Assembly (NCBI GenBank): GCA_016197405.1
Contig: JACPVR010000007.1
Location: forward strand, 326,664-390,663
Length of the DNA stretch: 64,000 bases
Source of the DNA: Mycobacterium sp.
GTDB taxonomy: Bacteria > Actinomycetota > Actinomycetes > Mycobacteriales > Mycobacteriaceae
Reading direction: 5' to 3'
Shown here: one piece after another, positions 55,248 to 63,810 of the stretch
Layout: the number at the start of each line of letters is the position of its first letter
Position numbering within the stretch: the stretch's first letter is position 1
Notes under the pieces: generated by a model
What the model saw: the letters and a program-made list of their open reading frames with translations, nothing else
Told to the model about the DNA's origin: nothing
Database searches by the model: none
Translations under genes and position numbers: made by a program

Positions 55248-56387
55248 ATGAAAGCAGTCGTGTACGACGGACCGCGCGAGATCGTCGTGAAAGACGTTCC
55301 AGATGCCAGGATCGAGCACCCGACCGACGTGCTGGTGAAGATCACCACCACCAACATCTGTGGGTCGGATCTGCACATGTACGAGGGCCGCACCAACCTG
55401 GAGCCGGGTATGGTGCTCGGGCACGAGAATCTGGGCATCGTTGCCGAGGTCGGCAACGCGGTCGTCAAGGTATCACCGGGGGATCGGGTGTGTGTGCCCT
55501 TCAACATCGGTTGCGGTTTCTGCCGTAACTGTGAAGAAGGTCTGACGGCGTTCTGTCTGACAACGCATCCGGATCCGGAGATGGCCGGCGCCGCCTACGG
55601 GTTCGCCGGGATGGGACCGTTCTGGGGTGGGCAGGCCGAGTATCTGCGGGTGCCGTTCGGGGACTTCAACCTTCTTCGCCTACCCGAGGACGCGCAGGAC
55701 AAAGAAGCCGACTATGTGATGCTGTCCGACGTCTTCCCGACCGGGTGGCACTGCACCCGGCTGGCAGACATGCAGCCTGGTGATTCCGTGGTCGTGTACG
55801 GGGCCGGGCCGGTGGGCCTGATGGCGGCGTACTCGGCGATGATCCAGGGCGCCAGCAAGGTGATGATCGTCGATCGTCACCCCGACCGTCTGCGTCTTGC
55901 CGAAGAGATCGGCGTCATCCCGATCGACGATTCTCAGGGGGACCCCGTGGAGCAGGTGCTCGAACAGACGCGCGGACGGGGCGCAGACAAGGGCTGTGAA
56001 TGCGTCGGCTACCAGGCCCATGACCCTCAGGGACAAGAAGATTCGGCCATGACCATGAACCGGCTCGTCGATTCGGTGCGATTCACCGGGCACATCGGAG
56101 TGGTGGGCATCTTCTTGCCGCAGGACCCCAACGCGCCCGATGAGCTGGAGCAGGAGGGGAAGATCGCCTTCGACATGGGCAAGTTCTGGTTCAAGGGTCA
56201 AAAGATCGGCACCGGGCAGGCGAACGTCAAGCACTACAACCGCCAGCTTCGCGACCTGATCCATGAGGGCAGGGCCAAGCCGTCATGGATCGTCTCCCAC
56301 CAACTGTCGCTCGACGAGGCTCCGTCGGGCTATCGACACTTCGATGCCCGTGACGACGGTTGGACCAAGGTCGTGCTTCACCCGTGA
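55248..56387 (+). CDS. Zinc-dependent alcohol/formaldehyde dehydrogenase
   Basis: 379 residues from ATG 55248, AAGGAGA ribosome site 6 nt upstream. Catalytic zinc ligands in NICGSDLHMYEGRT and GHENLG; structural zinc lobe in CGFCRNCEEGLTAFC (four Cys); NAD-binding GAGPVGLMAAYSA. The long insert after GCECVGYQAHDPQGQ and the general layout resemble the glutathione-independent formaldehyde dehydrogenase group. It should oxidise formaldehyde or another small alcohol with NAD. Placed divergently beside the chaperone island, it may take part in the same stress response (inference). Confidence 0.88.
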   Translation: MKAVVYDGPREIVVKDVPDARIEHPTDVLVKITTTNICGSDLHMYEGRTNLEPGMVLGHENLGIVAEVGNAVVKVSPGDRVCVPFNIGCGFCRNCEEGLTAFCLTTHPDPEMAGAAYGFAGMGPFWGGQAEYLRVPFGDFNLLRLPEDAQDKEADYVMLSDVFPTGWHCTRLADMQPGDSVVVYGAGPVGLMAAYSAMIQGASKVMIVDRHPDRLRLAEEIGVIPIDDSQGDPVEQVLEQTRGRGADKGCECVGYQAHDPQGQEDSAMTMNRLVDSVRFTGHIGVVGIFLPQDPNAPDELEQEGKIAFDMGKFWFKGQKIGTGQANVKHYNRQLRDLIHEGRAKPSWIVSHQLSLDEAPSGYRHFDARDDGWTKVVLHP

Positions 56388-56393
56388 CGTGAT

Positions 56394-56410
56394 CCGGACG
56401 GCTGGTCCGG
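56394..56410. terminator. Hairpin between convergent genes
   Basis: CCGGAC (56394-56399) and GTCCGG (56405-56410) around GGCTG, in the 36-nt gap between the converging dehydrogenase and mmpL genes. No T-run; a weak, bidirectional terminator at best. Confidence 0.3.
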
Positions 56411-56423
56411 CCACGCCGGCGAC

Positions 56424-59423
56424 CTACCCGCGGTGTGCCGGCCACCAGCTCGCTTCCCCCAGCAGCGTCGCGATGGCAGGCACGGTCAGCGTACGCACGA
56501 CGAACGTGTCGAGCAGCAGACCGCAGCCGATGATGAAGCCCATCTGGATCATGATTCCGATAGAGCCCACCATCAATCCGAACATGCTGGCCGCGAAGAT
56601 CAATCCGGCCGATGTGATGACCGAGCCGGTGCTGGCGACGGTGCGCATGACGCCCACGCGGATGTTGTTGGCCGATTCCTCGCGCAGGCGTGAGATGAGC
56701 AGCATGTTGTAGTCGGCACCCACGGCCACGAGGATGATGAACGACAGCAGCGGGACGGGCCAGGCGATGTCGTGGCCCAGTCCATACTGAAAGACCAAGA
56801 CGCCCATGCCAAGTGCGGCCGCGTAGTTGAGCACGACGGTGGCCAGGAGATAGATCGGTGCCAGTACCGCCCGCAGCAGCGCGACCAGGATCAGTGCCAC
56901 GATGACGAGGGTCGCGATGGCCAGCTGCAGGAAGTCCCGCACCATCAACCGTTGGATGTCGGAGTTGATGGCGGGGAATCCCGCCACCGACACCGTCGCA
57001 CCGGCCAGCGATGTGTTGGGGGTTGCCGCCGTGGCGACGTCGATGATGTCCTGCCCGAGCGCCATCGCCTCGGCGGTGTAGGGATCGAAGCCGGACTCGA
57101 TGACGAACCGCGCGGTCTTTCCGTCGGGCGAGATGAATTGCCTTGCGACCTCAGCGAACTGTCGATCCTGCAGCGCGCTGGCCGGCAGATAGAAGCCCGT
57201 CGCCGCGTCCGATCCCGCTGTGGCGCGCGCCGAGTCCTGCAGTTGTGCCGCAATCTGGCTCATGCCGCCCAGCATCTCGATATTGCTGTCGACCAGGGTG
57301 TGCACGCCGACGGACAGCGCCCGCGCGCCAGAGGCGAGCGCTGCGATGCCGCCTTGCAGGCGTGCGATCTGCGCGGGCAGGTCGGCGCCCGGGCCGCCGA
57401 GGGCAGCCATGCTCCCCTCGAGCGTCTCCGCGGCACGCTGCAACTGGGTGATCGTCGCTGACACCGAAGAATTCGCTGTCTGCGCGGTCAATTCGTCACC
57501 CAGAACGGCGATCTGGTCGAAGAATCCCCCATGGCGCAGTGCCACCAGCGTCTGCACATGGTCGCGCAGCGCCCCGCACTCTGGTGTCGTCGCACATAGG
57601 GGAGAGGCGCCGAGCGTGGCCGCCAGCGGATCGATGAGAGCGATCGCGCTTGCGGCCTGTTCGGCGAGCGGGCGTATCTGCAGCCCGTCGTTGACGATGC
57701 GGTCGACGTTGGGCCCCATGGCATTGAGCTGCCGCAGCGCCGGCCGGTAGCGCTCAATCGTCTGGCCGGCTTGCTCCACCTGATCGAGAAGACCGGTGAG
57801 CGGCCCCAGCGCGGATCGCACACTGACGTCGAGCTGGGTGAGGCCGTCGGCGAGCTGGTCGGCGCCGTCCGTCAGCTTCGCCAGATCGTTCTTGCGAGCA
57901 TCGCCGTCGGCTACGGCGTCCGCGAGCTTGTCGCCGATCTGTCCGTTCTGCCATGACAGCTGTGCCTGGTCCAGCCGCTTCCCTGTCGGGCGGGTGACAC
58001 CGGCGATGCGATCGACTCCGGGTATCTGGGAGACCCGGGAGGCCATTTCCTCGAGATCGGCGAGGCCCCGACCGGTGCGCAGGTCCGTCGGTGATTCGAC
58101 CAGGAGGAACTCGGAGATGATGGAGTCCTTGGGAAAATGCCTGTCCAACAACCGATATCCCTCATTGCTGGCGGTGCTGGCCGGTTGCCCCTTGCGGTCG
58201 TCGTAGCTCATGCGCAGTGTGAGCGCCACACCGCCGAATGCCAGGAGCAGGACGAGACTCATCACCAGCAGCGGCACCGGCTTGCGGACCACCGTCACCG
58301 CGATCCGGTTCCAGTAGGCGCGGGTCCGGTCCTTGCGGGGTTCGCCGATGCCGCGGTTGGCCGCGAGTACCAACACCGGCGGCAGCAGCGTCACCGTCGC
58401 CAGGCACCCGACCAGTACCGCCACCGCGCATGCGGGTCCCGAGGTGGCGAAGATGGTCAGCGTCGCGAACGCCATGGCCAGGAACGCCAGGGCAACGGTC
58501 GCCGCCGAGGCGAGGATGACACGCCCGATCGTCGCCGTCGCGTTGATCACGGCCTGATCCACGGCTACGCCCCGCCGTCGTTGCTCGTGGTACCGGCTGA
58601 TCAGGAACACCGAGTAGTCGGTCCCTGCGCCCAGCAGGATCACGGTCATGAACGCGATGGTGAACTGTGAGACCGGCATACCCAGTTCGCCAAGCGCCGA
58701 GAGGACACCACGCCCGACGCCCAGGCTCACACCGATGACGAGCAACGGCAGCAGCGCGGTGAACACCGAGCGGTAGACCAGCAGCAGGATCGCCGCGATC
58801 AAACCGGCTGTCGCCAGCGAGATGAACAGCAGGTCCCTTTCCGCAGCGACGATCTGATCGCTCATGGTCGCAGCCGGACCAGTGACGTAGGCGACCGTGG
58901 GCGTGCCGTCGAACGCGTCATCGGCGATGTCGCGGACCGACTCGACGGATTCGGCCGCCCGCGGTCCACCCAGCGTCCCGGCGATGCCCACCGGCAGATA
59001 CCAGGACTTTCCGTCGGCACTCATCGCCTGGCCGGCAGTGACCGGGTCGGCGAGCAGATCCTGGACCAGTGGCACGTTCTCCGAGTCGGCACGCAACGCG
59101 GAAACCATTGCGGCATAACGCTCCCGCGTCGACGGGGTCAGCCCCTCAGGGTTCTCCATCGCAACGACCACCGTCGTCGTCGACCCCTCCTCGCCGAACG
59201 CCTTGCCCATCCGGTCCAGCGTCTGGAACGACGCTACGTCGCGTGGAATCGGGTCCAATGACTGCTGTTTGACGACGGTCTCCAATTGCGGAAACAACAT
59301 CGCGAGAACGACGGCCAAACCGAGCCAGGTGCCGATGACGATCCGTTTGTGCGTGACGGTGAACCGCGCCACCGCGGCTAGACGGACGCTGTGGGCATCC
59401 TCGTGTGGCGGACGCTTCACCAT
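56424..59423 (-). CDS. mmpL: MmpL-family RND transporter
   Basis: 999 residues from ATG 59423. Two RND halves: N-terminal helix, a periplasmic porter domain, then helices with VILLGAGTDYSVFLISRYHEQRRRG; a very large second periplasmic domain with coiled-coil character (about residues 480-760: LTDGADQLADGLTQLDVSVRSALGPLTGLLDQVEQA...), then LILVALLRAVLAPIYLLATVVLNYAAALGMGV and AVGADYNMLLISRLREE. The GxDY proton-relay motifs are intact in both halves. MmpL proteins export lipids and siderophores. The start has no ribosome site of its own, but is overlapped by a 15-codon upstream ORF that has one. Shares a promoter region with a P450 gene. Confidence 0.93.
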   Translation of the reverse strand: MVKRPPHEDAHSVRLAAVARFTVTHKRIVIGTWLGLAVVLAMLFPQLETVVKQQSLDPIPRDVASFQTLDRMGKAFGEEGSTTTVVVAMENPEGLTPSTRERYAAMVSALRADSENVPLVQDLLADPVTAGQAMSADGKSWYLPVGIAGTLGGPRAAESVESVRDIADDAFDGTPTVAYVTGPAATMSDQIVAAERDLLFISLATAGLIAAILLLVYRSVFTALLPLLVIGVSLGVGRGVLSALGELGMPVSQFTIAFMTVILLGAGTDYSVFLISRYHEQRRRGVAVDQAVINATATIGRVILASAATVALAFLAMAFATLTIFATSGPACAVAVLVGCLATVTLLPPVLVLAANRGIGEPRKDRTRAYWNRIAVTVVRKPVPLLVMSLVLLLAFGGVALTLRMSYDDRKGQPASTASNEGYRLLDRHFPKDSIISEFLLVESPTDLRTGRGLADLEEMASRVSQIPGVDRIAGVTRPTGKRLDQAQLSWQNGQIGDKLADAVADGDARKNDLAKLTDGADQLADGLTQLDVSVRSALGPLTGLLDQVEQAGQTIERYRPALRQLNAMGPNVDRIVNDGLQIRPLAEQAASAIALIDPLAATLGASPLCATTPECGALRDHVQTLVALRHGGFFDQIAVLGDELTAQTANSSVSATITQLQRAAETLEGSMAALGGPGADLPAQIARLQGGIAALASGARALSVGVHTLVDSNIEMLGGMSQIAAQLQDSARATAGSDAATGFYLPASALQDRQFAEVARQFISPDGKTARFVIESGFDPYTAEAMALGQDIIDVATAATPNTSLAGATVSVAGFPAINSDIQRLMVRDFLQLAIATLVIVALILVALLRAVLAPIYLLATVVLNYAAALGMGVLVFQYGLGHDIAWPVPLLSFIILVAVGADYNMLLISRLREESANNIRVGVMRTVASTGSVITSAGLIFAASMFGLMVGSIGIMIQMGFIIGCGLLLDTFVVRTLTVPAIATLLGEASWWPAHRG

Positions 59424-59464
59424 GGCCGCGCCGTCATCGTCCGGTCGAATCCGCTGTCAACCAT
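59417..59464 (-). CDS. Short upstream ORF overlapping the mmpL start
   Basis: ATG 59464 lies 4 nt after a full AGGAGG site and encodes MVDSGFDRTMTARPW before a TGA at 59419-59417. The mmpL ATG (59423-59421) is inside this ORF, in another frame, so ribosomes finishing the short ORF could restart on mmpL. A control or coupling ORF is possible; it may also simply supply the ribosome site. Expression is unproven. Confidence 0.4.
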   Translation of the reverse strand: MVDSGFDRTMTARPW

Positions 59465-59502
59465 CTCGCCTCCTGGGAATGGTCGCGCAGCCGCGGCCCT
59501 TC

Positions 59503-59537
59503 GTGCAACGTGCGACATATTGCGTCGAGTGTTGCAC
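59503..59537. promoter_or_regulatory. 35-bp dyad between mmpL and P450 genes
   Basis: GTGCAAC (59503-59509) and GTTGCAC (59531-59537) are perfect inverted arms, with an inner CGAC (59513-59516) and GTCG (59523-59526) pair on the same axis. It lies 39 nt from the uORF ATG and 20 nt from the P450 ATG, and immediately upstream of the P450 -10 box TAGGGT (59543-59548). A TetR gene follows the P450. Confidence 0.6.
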
Positions 59538-59556
59538 AGCTCTAGGGTGAGGTCGT

Positions 59557-60786
59557 ATGCAGACCCTGGGATCCCTGGACGTCGAGGGAATCGACTTCGC
59601 GTTCGACGACCAACCGGACCTCCATGTCGCGCTCGCCCGCCTCCGTGCGCGCAGGCCGTACGCGATCGTTCCGTTTGCGGGGGTCAAGGCGGTCCTGTTG
59701 TTGACCGACGAGCTGGTCCGAGCGGCCTTCCGCGACGAAGCGACATTTCCCGCCGCACCGGTGTATGCGATGACCACGGAACCGGTGTTCGGTAGGACCG
59801 TGCTGAGCATGTCGGGCGCCGAGCATCGAATCAGCCGCAGCGTGGTGTCGGCGCCGCTGCGACGCGCCCGCGTCCAGGACTACCTGGAACCGGTGATCGA
59901 ACCGGTCATCGACGAGCTGACCGACCAGTTCGCCGCCCGCGGCACCGCCGATCTGGTCGCCGAATTCACCCACCGCTACTCGCTGCTGGTGATCAGCCGC
60001 ATGCTGGGCATCCCGGTCGACGACGAAGCCAATATTCATCGTTGGGCTCAGGCGATGATCCGGTATCCCTTCGACCCGCAGGCGGCGGTCACGTGTGCCG
60101 CCGAATTCACCGCCTATGTCGCCCCGCTACTGGCCGCGCGCCGCCGCAAACCTGGCGACGACATGATCTCCATGCTGGTCACCGAAACCACCGAGGACGG
60201 TGAGAACCTCTCAGACGAAGAGATACTCACCTTCCTGCGGATGCTGTTCCCGCTCGGAGCCGACACGACCTCGCTGGCATTGGGCAACATTCTGTCCGCC
60301 CTGCTCAATCATCCCGACCAACTGGACCTGCTCCGGTCTGATCCGGACCGCTACCTGCAGTCGACGATATGGGAGGGCCTGCGCTGGGAACCGGCGGTCG
60401 GGATGTTGCCGCGGGCGTGCCCTGAGGCTACGACGTGGCAAGGGATCGGCATCCCCGCTCTGACCCCGATGATCTTCGCCATCAACGCCGCCAACCGCGA
60501 TCCGGCGGTGTATCCGCGGCCCGACGTCTTCGACATCACCCGCAATGTCATGCCGACCGTGTCGTTCGGGCAGGGGCGTCACAGCTGCATCGGGAACTGG
60601 CTGGCCCACACCGAGCTTGTGGCCGCGCTCCGGGCCTTGATCGAACGGTTACCCGATCTCGCGCTCGATCCCCGGTACGCCGAAACATCCACCGTCACAA
60701 GCCAGGTCGGCACCACGCTACGGGGGCCCGACGCGCTGCACGTGACATTCACGCCGTCGACGAGCCGGGAGGGGACCGCGGTCTAG
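59557..60786 (+). CDS. Cytochrome P450
   Basis: 409 residues. I-helix GADTT at 234-238, ExxR at 273-276 (EGLR) and heme loop FGQGRHSCIG with the axial Cys344. Soluble bacterial class I type, needing ferredoxin and ferredoxin reductase (fprA is 34 kb away, no ferredoxin nearby). TAGGGT (59543-59548) is 8 nt before the ATG, making a leaderless or near-leaderless mRNA likely. Divergent from mmpL, with a shared dyad; an oxidise-and-export pairing is an attractive idea but only inference. Substrate unknown. Confidence 0.94.
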   Translation: MQTLGSLDVEGIDFAFDDQPDLHVALARLRARRPYAIVPFAGVKAVLLLTDELVRAAFRDEATFPAAPVYAMTTEPVFGRTVLSMSGAEHRISRSVVSAPLRRARVQDYLEPVIEPVIDELTDQFAARGTADLVAEFTHRYSLLVISRMLGIPVDDEANIHRWAQAMIRYPFDPQAAVTCAAEFTAYVAPLLAARRRKPGDDMISMLVTETTEDGENLSDEEILTFLRMLFPLGADTTSLALGNILSALLNHPDQLDLLRSDPDRYLQSTIWEGLRWEPAVGMLPRACPEATTWQGIGIPALTPMIFAINAANRDPAVYPRPDVFDITRNVMPTVSFGQGRHSCIGNWLAHTELVAALRALIERLPDLALDPRYAETSTVTSQVGTTLRGPDALHVTFTPSTSREGTAV

Positions 60787-60884
60787 GTTCGGCGCGGGGC
60801 CGCGTTGCGCCCACGAATGACACCGTGTGCCGCAAGGCGTTCGCTAGGTTGTCTTCAGGGTGGCCCACCAGGACGGAGGTAATC

Positions 60885-61544
60885 GTGACACCGCGCCGAC
60901 TTCGCGTCACCGAGCAGGTCTCTCGCCCGGCCACTTGGGGTGACCGGCCGCCGGTCGACGACGACGAGGCACGCCGGCGTCTACTGGACGCGGCCGAGGT
61001 CTGCTACGAGCGGCGCGGCGTCAGTCGCACCACTGTCGATGACATCGCCAAAGAGGCTTCGGTGCACCGCACCACGGTGTATCGATACTTCGGAACGCGC
61101 GACGACGTTTTGGCTTTCGTGCTTCTGCGCGAGACAGCCGGAGTCATCGACAGCGCTGAACAGGCGTTGTTGCGAGACGGGCCTTTTGGTGACCGCTTGC
61201 TCGACGCACTCGACGGGGCGATCGGAGCCGTCGAAGAGTCCCGTTGGCTCAGCGTCCTGTTTTCCCCGGAGAGCCTGACCATGACGGTCTCCGTCGCGGC
61301 GTCCGGTGCGTTCCGCGACCGCATCCGCGATGTGTTACGCCCGCATGTCGAGGCGGCCAAGGCCGGCGGCGAACTGCGCGAACAACTCGAGCCGGACGCC
61401 GTCGCCGACTGGCTGGTGCGAGTGGCACAGATGCTGCTGATGGAACACCTCACCACCCGGCCAGACGAGGCGGGGCCCGATCGCCGGGCGTTGCTTCGTG
61501 ACTTCGTCATCCCCGGCATTCTCAATCCCACCCAGGGGCACTGA
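60885..61544 (+). CDS. TetR-family regulator, probably of the mmpL/P450 pair
   Basis: 219 residues from GTG 60885 with a GGAGG site a few bases upstream; the frame continues upstream only as a shadow of the P450. HTH region: RRRLLDAAEVCYERRGVSRTTVDDIAKEASVHRTTVYRYFGTRDDVLAFVLL (about 29-80). About 100 nt after the P450 gene on the same strand. It is the nearest candidate to bind the dyad at 59503-59537. Confidence 0.9.
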   Translation: MTPRRLRVTEQVSRPATWGDRPPVDDDEARRRLLDAAEVCYERRGVSRTTVDDIAKEASVHRTTVYRYFGTRDDVLAFVLLRETAGVIDSAEQALLRDGPFGDRLLDALDGAIGAVEESRWLSVLFSPESLTMTVSVAASGAFRDRIRDVLRPHVEAAKAGGELREQLEPDAVADWLVRVAQMLLMEHLTTRPDEAGPDRRALLRDFVIPGILNPTQGH

Positions 61545-61866
61545 CAGCAACGCGCGACGCGTTCGGTTTAAGTGCTCCGACAACAGCGGAATGCACCGCT
61601 CGCACGGCGATATGCGTCTAAATGCGCTCCGATCAAGGAATCTGGCGGTCCATATCGGTTGTCAGGTGCACCTGGGAGCCTGAATATCCGAATTCTCATC
61701 CGGCCTCGCAGCGTCCCAGAGGAGTAGAGTCCGATGAGCGATGACGGATGGGCAATTTCGGGCCCAAAGAGGTGCCAGGGGAGCGCCGCTTCGGGCATGG
61801 CTTTCCTGGTGATTCTTTTGCAGACAGCAGTCAAGCTGTCGCTGGTTCGAGAGGAGAGGCCTGAGT
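61545..61866. other. Gene-free stretch upstream of the PucR-type gene
   Basis: About 320 nt with no credible gene. It ends with a GAGAGGAGAGG purine run that serves as ribosome site for the next gene. The segment near 61690-61760 is relatively AT-rich and may hold the promoter. Confidence 0.55.
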
Positions 61867-63156
61867 GTGGCAACTCCAAGATTCGGCGCCGCGCTGACAC
61901 ATGTCGCGATACGCGACCGCGACTCCGACGATGCGGCGAAGCTGATGAAATCGAACGCCGATCTGTTGGCCGCGAATCGTGAACTCGCCACGACGGTGAA
62001 ACGGCTGCGGTGCCAGACGGCCGTGGACGAGGTATTGAGCACGGCTCTGGCCGCGGGAAGAGGTGAGCAAGGAATCGCCGATGCACTCAATGAGCTGACG
62101 GGGCATTCGGTGGCCATCGAGGACCGGTTCGGCAACCTGCATTGCTGGGCCGGACCCGGACTACCGCATCCCTACCCCAAACAGGGCGCGCACGAACGCG
62201 AGCTCGTACTGCACGAGCTGGCCGCCCAGAGCGGTCGAGCGCGAATCGGGCAGCGAATACTGACCCTCGTCCAACCCCGGGCCGAGATCCTCGGCGTCCT
62301 CGCGGTGAACGACCCCGGCGGCACGGCGTCCGAGGACACCCTTTTCGCCCTGCACTCCGGCGCCACCTTCTTGGCGCTGGAGCTTTCCCATCAGCGAGCC
62401 GTCGCTGAAATCGAACTCAACCTACGCCGCGATCTTGTCGACGACCTGTTGGCAGGCACCGATCGGGACGGGGCCTACGCTCGTGCCGACGCTCTGAACC
62501 ATGACTTGCGGCGCCCACACTACGTCGTGGTCGTGCAAAGTACCGGTCGCACCGAGAACGCGCTGACAGCCGCCGCCGGACGCGCTGCAACCGCATTGCA
62601 TCTGAACTACCTGCAAGGGCGTCAGGCCGGTCTGGTCGTGCTGCTCACCGACGGGCGCCCGGACCCGCAGGCGCTGCATAGCACCATCAGCGAACTACTG
62701 GGAAAGACCACCGGCGTCATCGGTATCGGCTCCAGATGCTTGGTGCCGGAAGACTTTCCACGTTCTTTCATGGCAGCCCGTCGGGCCATGAGCATCCGGC
62801 TGCGCTCGGTCAGTCCGCAAGGCGCGGCCGCGTTCGACGAACTCGGTTTCTATCGCCTCATCGACGCCGCCCACGGCGAGGGTGAAGTCGAGAGCTTTGT
62901 GCGCGAATGGCTGGGCACATTGATGGATTACGACGACAGCAAGAATTCCGACTTGGTGATGACCCTGAGCGATTACCTGGAATGCGGTGGAAATTACGAC
63001 GAATCCGCGGCCGCACTGCACATCCATCGCAGCACGCTCCGTTATCGGCTGGCGCGCATCGCTGAACTCACCGGCCACGATCTCCGTAACGTCGCTACCC
63101 GGTTCAACCTGCACGCCGCAACGCGGGCGTGGCGCTTCCTCAAACCGGAAGGCTGA
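61867..63156 (+). CDS. PucR/CdaR-type transcriptional regulator
   Basis: 429 residues from GTG 61867 (a GTG two bases earlier is in another frame). N-terminal coiled segment (LMKSNADLLAANRELATTVKRL), a GAF-like sensor region (about 55-185, LTGHSVAIEDRFGNLHCWAGPG...), a GGDEF-like CdaR middle domain (RRDLVDDLLAG...ALNHDLRRPHYVVVVQS), and the C-terminal PucR HTH with SDYLECGGNYDESAAALHIHRSTLRYRLARIAELTGHDLRN. Family members respond to small metabolites and often control neighbouring catabolic genes. No clear target operon adjoins it in the window. Confidence 0.9.
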   Translation: MATPRFGAALTHVAIRDRDSDDAAKLMKSNADLLAANRELATTVKRLRCQTAVDEVLSTALAAGRGEQGIADALNELTGHSVAIEDRFGNLHCWAGPGLPHPYPKQGAHERELVLHELAAQSGRARIGQRILTLVQPRAEILGVLAVNDPGGTASEDTLFALHSGATFLALELSHQRAVAEIELNLRRDLVDDLLAGTDRDGAYARADALNHDLRRPHYVVVVQSTGRTENALTAAAGRAATALHLNYLQGRQAGLVVLLTDGRPDPQALHSTISELLGKTTGVIGIGSRCLVPEDFPRSFMAARRAMSIRLRSVSPQGAAAFDELGFYRLIDAAHGEGEVESFVREWLGTLMDYDDSKNSDLVMTLSDYLECGGNYDESAAALHIHRSTLRYRLARIAELTGHDLRNVATRFNLHAATRAWRFLKPEG

Positions 63157-63205
63157 CCGGCTGCGGCGCGTGTCAGGGTGAACCCGTCGGCCGCCTCTCC
63201 CGGAA

Positions 63206-63658
63206 TCAGAACATCAGCCGGAACAGCGTGAAGACCTGGTTCCAGTGCTCGGTCGACGGGGTGGACACCTCCGGGTCCACGACGCGAAATGACCGGGCCA
63301 GCGCGACGCCCAACCCTCCGAACAGCTCCGGCAGCAGCTCCTCGGTGTCCTGGGCGAAAGTGACGTCCGCGGGGGGCCTTCGGACCACCTGGCGCAGCAG
63401 CTCACGGATCTCCTCGGCCTCCTCGAGCTTGTCGAACTCGCGCATCCGCTCCTGGACGCCCTTGGTGATCGGAAGGTCTTGCGGCACAATGACGTCACGC
63501 CGGTTCCATTTGGCCGAATTTCGTCCGGCTATGGCAAGGTCATCGATCTGCTCGTCGATGAACTCACGGAATCGACGTACGTCGTTCTTGTGGATCTTGA
63601 CGCTCGCGACCGAGCGGAAGAACCTTTCGAACACCGGGATACCCGACGGATGGGTCAC
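63206..63658 (-). CDS. DUF1931 histone-fold protein
   Basis: 150 residues from GTG 63658, chosen for the GGAGGTGG site just upstream; ATG starts further out lack one. The sequence FERFFRSVASVKIHKNDVRRFREFIDEQIDDLAIAGRNSAKWNRRDVIVPQDLPITKGVQERMREFDKLEEAEEI matches the DUF1931 family, whose known structures show a single-chain pair of histone folds. The NRRDVIVPQDLPITKG segment is the best mark. Roles are little known; DNA binding has been suggested from the fold. Monocistronic as far as can be seen. Confidence 0.87.
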   Translation of the reverse strand: MTHPSGIPVFERFFRSVASVKIHKNDVRRFREFIDEQIDDLAIAGRNSAKWNRRDVIVPQDLPITKGVQERMREFDKLEEAEEIRELLRQVVRRPPADVTFAQDTEELLPELFGGLGVALARSFRVVDPEVSTPSTEHWNQVFTLFRLMF

Positions 63659-63810
63659 GCGCCACCTCCGGTCCATCGATACTGGGCGACCCGACTGGGC
63701 CCGCACTCAACGTTGACATCTTGTCGGTCGCAGCGAATCGGGCCCGCAGGTGCAATCTCGCCATTCCGGTTGGGCCTAACAGGTCGATAGACGCGGGATG
63801 CAGGTTTGTC

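Noticed and set aside
61734..61982. 82-codon frame ahead of the PucR-type gene
   Set aside because: It overlaps the start of the regulator in another frame, has no ribosome site and resembles no family.
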